DNA from: Firmicutes bacterium CAG:24053_14
Lineage (GTDB): Bacteria; Bacillota; Clostridia; Oscillospirales; Oscillospiraceae
Assembly: GCA_001916715.1 (NCBI GenBank)
Contig: MNSZ01000010.1
Location: 3,826 to 11,009, forward strand
Length of the DNA: 7,184 nt
Direction: 5' to 3'
This document shows, piece by piece, positions 4,644 to 7,184 of this stretch. Within the stretch, counting starts at the first letter, position 1, and each line of letters opens with the position of its first letter. A program made the position numbers and the translations under genes. The notes below the pieces were generated by a model that was not told where the DNA came from, ran no database searches, and saw only the letters and a program-made list of their open reading frames with translations.

Positions 4644-4926
4644 GTAGGAAATGCGGATTTAATCCGGCGCGGGGCGGGCAGGCCCCCGGCTTTTTCTTTT
4701 CTGGCTCCATGTGCTATCCCCTTATGGGGATAAGCTGACAGACATCACCACCTTTCCCCAAACTAAAATGTTAATAGGGGTAGTATAATAGGTGAAATAC
4801 AAATAAAATGAGCAAAAAACGCAAATGGAACACAATTCGGTCGCAAGTTCAGACAATATGCGGCGGGAAAATCTCATAAAAAATCGGCATTTGCAAGGTT
4901 TTGGCGAGTTGGAGTGAAAACAGACA
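4644..4926. other. Intergenic gap between the sigma-gene leader and the cargo operon
   Basis: No confident gene is present. A bulged palindrome around TATCCCC/GGGGATA lies at 4713-4735, next to an ATG at 4710 on the - strand preceded by AAGGGG. That ATG opens a frame running into the sigma-like gene, with protein-unlike content. The part from 4760 to 4900 is AT-rich. On the + strand a perfect TATAAT (4784-4789) without a clear -35 box precedes a 23-codon ORF (4808-4879, MSKKRKWNTIRSQVQTICGG followed by KIS) with no good ribosome binding site. The - strand promoter for the sigma-gene leader should be here, but I could not find a convincing -35/-10 pair. Confidence 0.4.
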
Positions 4927-4928
4927 GG

Positions 4929-4964
4929 AAAAAGCAGCAGCCTAAACCGTTAGACTGCTGCTTT
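4929..4964 (-). terminator. Terminator of the cargo operon
   Basis: A 10-base-pair perfect stem (AAAGCAGCAG at 4931-4940, CTGCTGCTTT at 4955-4964) extends by three pairs beyond one mismatch. On the - strand it ends in TTTTTCC. It begins four bases after the stop codon of the winged-helix gene and closes the ABC-dtxR-winged-helix operon. Confidence 0.88.
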
Positions 4965-4967
4965 ATA

Positions 4968-5381
4968 CTAAGAATGAACCTCGAAGCGATACCCCACATC
5001 CCGGATACAGGAAATCACAAACGGTGGTTTGGGATATACGGCATATAATTTCTGCCGCATACTGCGGACATGGCTGCCCACCGCGATATTTTCATTGCCA
5101 AAGGGTTCTTCCTTCCAGACTTTTTCATACATCTGTCCGTAGGTAAGTACCCGCCCTTTATTGGTCACTAATAGGCAGAGCAGGGCGAACTCCTTGGTAT
5201 TCAGCTCAATTTCCTGCTGGCCGTGATAGATTTTTCGGCGGTCTGGGTAGATTTGCAGACCGGGAAGGGACAGGATCGGCTCCGGGTCAATCTCCCACAT
5301 TTTCAAATCCGGGTGGAACTGTAAAAAGGTAAGAAAATCCTCAAATGTCCTTTTGTCTTTATCCTCCAGCTCCATAATCAC
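4968..5381 (-). CDS. Stand-alone OmpR/PhoB-type winged-helix DNA-binding protein
   Basis: Residues about 40-136 of 137 form an OmpR/PhoB effector domain: IELNTKEFALLCLLVTNKGR, then VLTYGQMYEKVW, a recognition-helix segment VGSHVRSMRQKL, and the wing ending RDVGYRFEV. In ordinary response regulators this follows a phospho-accepting receiver domain. Here it is replaced by about 38 residues (FEDFLTFLQFHPDLKMWEID) that I do not recognise, with no receiver Asp/Lys signature. Control by phosphorylation is thus unlikely. The start is GTG at 5381, overlapping the stop of the DtxR-like gene (GTGA). A GGGAGG lies about 16 bases ahead, rather far, so translational coupling is likely; the ATG two codons inside is an alternative. 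It is the last gene of the cargo operon and probably a second DNA-binding regulator of it. The target is unknown. Confidence 0.85.
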   Translation of the reverse strand: MIMELEDKDKRTFEDFLTFLQFHPDLKMWEIDPEPILSLPGLQIYPDRRKIYHGQQEIELNTKEFALLCLLVTNKGRVLTYGQMYEKVWKEEPFGNENIAVGSHVRSMRQKLYAVYPKPPFVISCIRDVGYRFEVHS

Positions 5382-5773
5382 GACTCGTCCGATGGTATCA
5401 CCTCCCGGCTGCTTGGCCAGGCGGCTTCTCTCAATTTCTTATAGCTCGTTTCACTGATGACGTGTTCCAGTTTGCAAGCGTCCTGTGCTGCAATATCCTG
5501 GGGTACACCAGCCTCGATGAGCTGCCTGGTGAAAAACTGGTGCTTTTCGTAAATCTGTTTTGCGGCCTTTTGACCATTATGTGTTAAGGAAAGCGTACCA
5601 TCAGCCTCTTTTAGAAGGTAGCCCATTTTTGATAATTCCTTAACTGCCCGGCTTACAGAAGGCTTTGTAACACCCAAATACACAGCTATATCAACGCCAC
5701 GAACACTACCATGCTTTTGATGAAGGATAAGTACAGCTTCAAGATAATCCTCCATAGATGATGTCAAGGCCAA
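5378..5773 (-). CDS. DtxR/MntR-family metal-dependent transcriptional regulator
   Basis: The 131-residue product opens SSMEDYLEAVLILHQKHGSV, the family hallmark, with a winged helix-turn-helix at about 24-60 (IAVYLGVTKPSVSRAVKELS) and a dimerisation/metal domain at 65-118. Candidate metal ligands by position are Asp9, Glu12, His78, Cys100, Glu103 and His104 (DACKLEHVIS). Asp9 is as in manganese-sensing MntR, while Cys100 is as in iron-sensing DtxR. There is no SH3-like third domain, so its size is MntR-like. The start is TTG at 5773, chosen for the near-perfect AAAGGAGGT six bases upstream. It lies 20 bases after the ABC gene and overlaps the winged-helix gene. Such proteins repress metal or siderophore uptake genes when metal is plentiful, so the ABC genes are the natural target (inference). 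Confidence 0.9.
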   Translation of the reverse strand: MALTSSMEDYLEAVLILHQKHGSVRGVDIAVYLGVTKPSVSRAVKELSKMGYLLKEADGTLSLTHNGQKAAKQIYEKHQFFTRQLIEAGVPQDIAAQDACKLEHVISETSYKKLREAAWPSSREVIPSDES

Positions 5774-5793
5774 TGGCGCACCTCCTTTCCAAA

Positions 5794-6687
5794 TTACTGC
5801 GCAAGTTTCCAGCCTATGGCCTCCTGTCTGGCCGATACAAAATCGGCATACAGGCCCTTTTGCTGAATCAGTTCTGCATGAGTACCGCGCTGGACAATAT
5901 GAGCGTTGTCTAACACAAGGATTTGGTCAGCATTCCGAACGGTTTTCAAGCGATGCGCAATCATAATAATGGTCTTGTCGTGGGTCAATGCTTCGATAGC
6001 CCGCTGCAATTCATCCTCATTCTCGGGGTCAACGCTGCTTGTCGCCTCGTCTAAAATGATAATTGGTGCATTTTTCAGCATGGCGCGGGCGATAGAAATC
6101 CGCTGCTTCTCGCCGCCGGACAAAGTGCCGCCGCCCTCGCCAATCACGGTGTCATAGCCCTCCGGCAGAGCAGAAATAAAGTCATGGCAGCAAGCCTTCT
6201 TCGCTGCCTCAACCACTTGTTCATGGGAGGCGTCCGGACAGCCAAACTTGATATTGTTCTCAATCGTATCTGCAAAGAGGTACACGCTCTGGAACACCAT
6301 CGAGATATTCTTCATCAGGCTGTCCAGCTTGAAATCCCGTATATCCGTACCGCCAATGGTAATCTTCCCGGCGTTCACATCCCAAAAACGGGCAATCAGG
6401 TTGCACATCGTTGTCTTACCTGCCCCGGAAGGACCGACAATGGCCGTAGTTGTTTTTTCGGGAATGGTGAAGCTGACCTGATCCAATATCTTGCGGTCTG
6501 CGTAGGAAAAATCCACCTTGTCAAACACAATCTCGCTGGACTTCGGCGTAATGTCAGCGCCTTTTTCGTCCATCACCGGCGTGTCATCAATGGAGTTTGC
6601 CGTATCCATCGAGGCCGCCAGCATTTGCAGCAAAGAGGCCATATTCCCGGCGTTCTCCAAATCGTTGAACACCCATGAAAGAAGCAA
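5794..6687 (-). CDS. ABC half transporter, ATP-binding part (separated from its membrane part by a frameshift)
   Basis: This frame holds the nucleotide-binding domain of an exporter-type ABC half transporter. In local numbering it shows Walker A GPSGAGKTT (85-93), Q-loop VFQSVYLFADT (131-141), signature LSGGEKQRISIARAM (189-203), Walker B IIILDEATSSVD (209-220) and the switch His in IAHRLKT (244-249), so the ATPase is complete. Residues from about 6 (VFNDLENAGN) continue the membrane domain encoded in the other frame. The first five residues and the TTG start at 6687 have no ribosome binding site and are an artefact of the frameshift. The family acts as homo- or heterodimers in the membrane. 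Being beside a DtxR-type gene suggests metal, siderophore or stress-related transport, as in YbtP/YbtQ-like pairs, but the substrate is not shown. The partner gene, if any, would lie beyond 7184. Confidence 0.9.
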   Translation of the reverse strand: MLLSWVFNDLENAGNMASLLQMLAASMDTANSIDDTPVMDEKGADITPKSSEIVFDKVDFSYADRKILDQVSFTIPEKTTTAIVGPSGAGKTTMCNLIARFWDVNAGKITIGGTDIRDFKLDSLMKNISMVFQSVYLFADTIENNIKFGCPDASHEQVVEAAKKACCHDFISALPEGYDTVIGEGGGTLSGGEKQRISIARAMLKNAPIIILDEATSSVDPENEDELQRAIEALTHDKTIIMIAHRLKTVRNADQILVLDNAHIVQRGTHAELIQQKGLYADFVSARQEAIGWKLAQ

Positions 6688-7184
6688 TCACCAAAATCAG
6701 GCCGTAGGCCAGCGGCAGGGAGCCGTCCAGCCAGAACCAGACTGAGGCCAAAAGCAGCATGACGCTGAACACCCGAACAACGGCCTGTTTGATAGCGTCA
6801 TAGGGAACACTGGCCTTTGTCAGTTTCAAATTGTCCCGGCAGCTTGCCTTAATTGCACTGCCGATAGACTGTGTGCTGTCCCGTTCCAGCCCAAATGCTT
6901 TGACAATCCCCATGCCCTGAATATACTCCAACACGGACTCCACAAGGGACTCCTGTGTGTGCTGGCGTACCCCGCTGAGTGCGACAGATTTGCGAAGCGC
7001 CAGTTCCGCCGCCGCAAGGTAAATCAGGACACCGGCAGCGGCCACAAGACCGATCCGCCAGTCAAATACCAACAGGACGATGACGAGGGCAACCGAGTTG
7101 AAAAAACCGCCCAGCACTGACACCAGGACACGGGCTGCTGAGTTCTCTACATCACCCAAAGTTGTTGTGACAATGGCGGTAATA
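6587..7184 (-). CDS. ABC half transporter, membrane part (5' truncated by window, frameshifted at its 3' end)
   Basis: The frame is open to the window edge (reading ITAIVTTTLGDVENSAARVL), so the true start is outside. It covers transmembrane helices 3-4 (VLGGFFNSVALVIVLLVF, then GLVAAAGVLIYLAAAELALR), the intracellular loop with the coupling-helix area (ESLVESVLEYIQGMGIVKAF), and helices 5-6 (VVRVFSVMLLLASVWFWL, then AYGLILVIASFM). This is the ABC exporter type I fold. After residue M at 6677 the frame goes wrong (GVQRFGERREYG...) and ends at 6587, while the proper continuation is one base off. Full-length relatives are about 575-580 residues. The two frames give about 463 codons here, so about 110-120 residues (helices 1-2) are missing to the right. 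If the frameshift is real, the protein would lack its ATPase and be non-functional. Confidence 0.85.
   Translation of the reverse strand, partial: ITAIVTTTLGDVENSAARVLVSVLGGFFNSVALVIVLLVFDWRIGLVAAAGVLIYLAAAELALRKSVALSGVRQHTQESLVESVLEYIQGMGIVKAFGLERDSTQSIGSAIKASCRDNLKLTKASVPYDAIKQAVVRVFSVMLLLASVWFWLDGSLPLAYGLILVIASFMGVQRFGERREYGLFAANAGGLDGYGKLH
6672..6674 (-). other. Apparent one-base frameshift joining the two halves of the ABC transporter gene
   Basis: On the - strand the reading ...IASFM ends at ATG (6677-6675) and is followed by GGG (6674-6672). Dropping one G gives ATG GTG TTC AAC and the continuous reading IASFMVFNDLENAGN, which is what this family shows at the end of transmembrane helix 6. 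The frames overlap from 6687 to 6587. It could be a true mutation, a sequencing or assembly error, or, less likely, programmed slippage; a run of only three G is short for that. Confidence 0.8.

Larger units (their letters stand above)
1095..7184. mobile_element. Partial Tn916/Tn1549-type integrative conjugative element (one end, runs off the window)
   Basis: The call rests on a Tn916-type tyrosine integrase and excisionase in the standard order at one end, with the 3' end of int closest to the border. They are joined to a mazF-like gene, a sigma-like regulator and a transport/regulator cargo set. The left border sits in AT-rich DNA downstream of a terminated host gene, so no host gene appears broken. 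No relaxase, VirD4/FtsK or type IV secretion gene is in view; those would lie beyond 7184. The cargo differs from the resistance genes of classic members (tetM, vanB). The start coordinate is approximate (plus or minus 20), and the far end is outside the window. Calling the whole span one element is an inference from gene content and shared orientation. Confidence 0.82.

Noticed and set aside
4660..4700. GC-rich sequence followed by TTTTTCTTTT on the + strand, considered as a terminator
   Set aside because: Only a 5-base stem (GGGGC/GCCCC) can be drawn, several bases separate it from the T-run, and there is no + strand gene upstream to end.
3946..4710. A 254-residue version of the sigma-like protein starting at ATG 4710
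   Set aside because: The extra 105 residues are unlike protein and cross two intrinsic terminators. The GTG at 4395 has a clear GGAGG at the right distance.
5378..5773. MarR-family identity for the regulator
   Set aside because: The MEDYLEA opening and the DACKLEH metal-ligand segment are DtxR/MntR hallmarks.
6184..6678. A 164-codon + strand ORF antisense to the ABC ATPase
   Set aside because: The opposite strand encodes every ABC ATPase motif in order; this frame has no domain.

Overview
The window joins a chromosomal flank to one end of an integrative conjugative element (ICE) of the Tn916/Tn1549 type, in what is probably a gut clostridium. Three things point that way: a clostridial-style SecA tail with a SEC-C zinc motif, moderate GC, and Tn916-family integrase and excisionase genes with low-GC Gram-positive ribosome binding sites. 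The exact host cannot be named from this window.

Layout. Bases 1-909 are host chromosome on the + strand: the 3' end of secA, then a GNAT acetyltransferase gene closed by a terminator (915-950). Bases 951-1110 are very AT-rich and look like the insertion target, with the element border probably near 1085-1110. Everything to the right appears to belong to the element, and all confident element genes are on the - strand. Bases 1110-1262 hold inverted repeats of the kind found at element ends. The recombination module follows: int (1259-2476) with its own promoter, xis (2568-2774), and a MazF/PemK-type protein with a C-terminal zinc ribbon (2771-3322) whose stop overlaps the xis start. Before the mazF-like gene lies about 600 bases without a convincing conserved protein gene. 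That stretch contains strong RNA hairpins, a 22-codon leader-peptide-like ORF (3365-3433) and a terminator (3342-3367) just ahead of the mazF ribosome binding site, which together suggest transcription attenuation. Next are a sigma-70 region 4-type regulator (3946-4395, GTG start) with its own terminator, a leader carrying two tandem terminators and two further dyads, and an intergenic gap.

The cargo comes last: an ABC exporter-type half transporter (5794-7184, running off the window and broken by an apparent one-base frameshift), a DtxR/MntR-family metal-dependent regulator (5378-5773), and a stand-alone OmpR/PhoB-type winged-helix protein (4968-5381). These look like one - strand operon: gaps are about 20 bases or a 4-base overlap, and a single terminator follows the last gene.

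Working together (inference): the sigma-like protein and the attenuated leader would control the toxin-xis pair, and so the balance between excision and integration by Int. The cargo operon looks like a metal- or siderophore-related transport module under metal-responsive control. The most unusual parts are the leader peptide/terminator ahead of the mazF-xis pair, the absence of a visible MazE-type antitoxin, and the tandem terminators ahead of the sigma-like gene.
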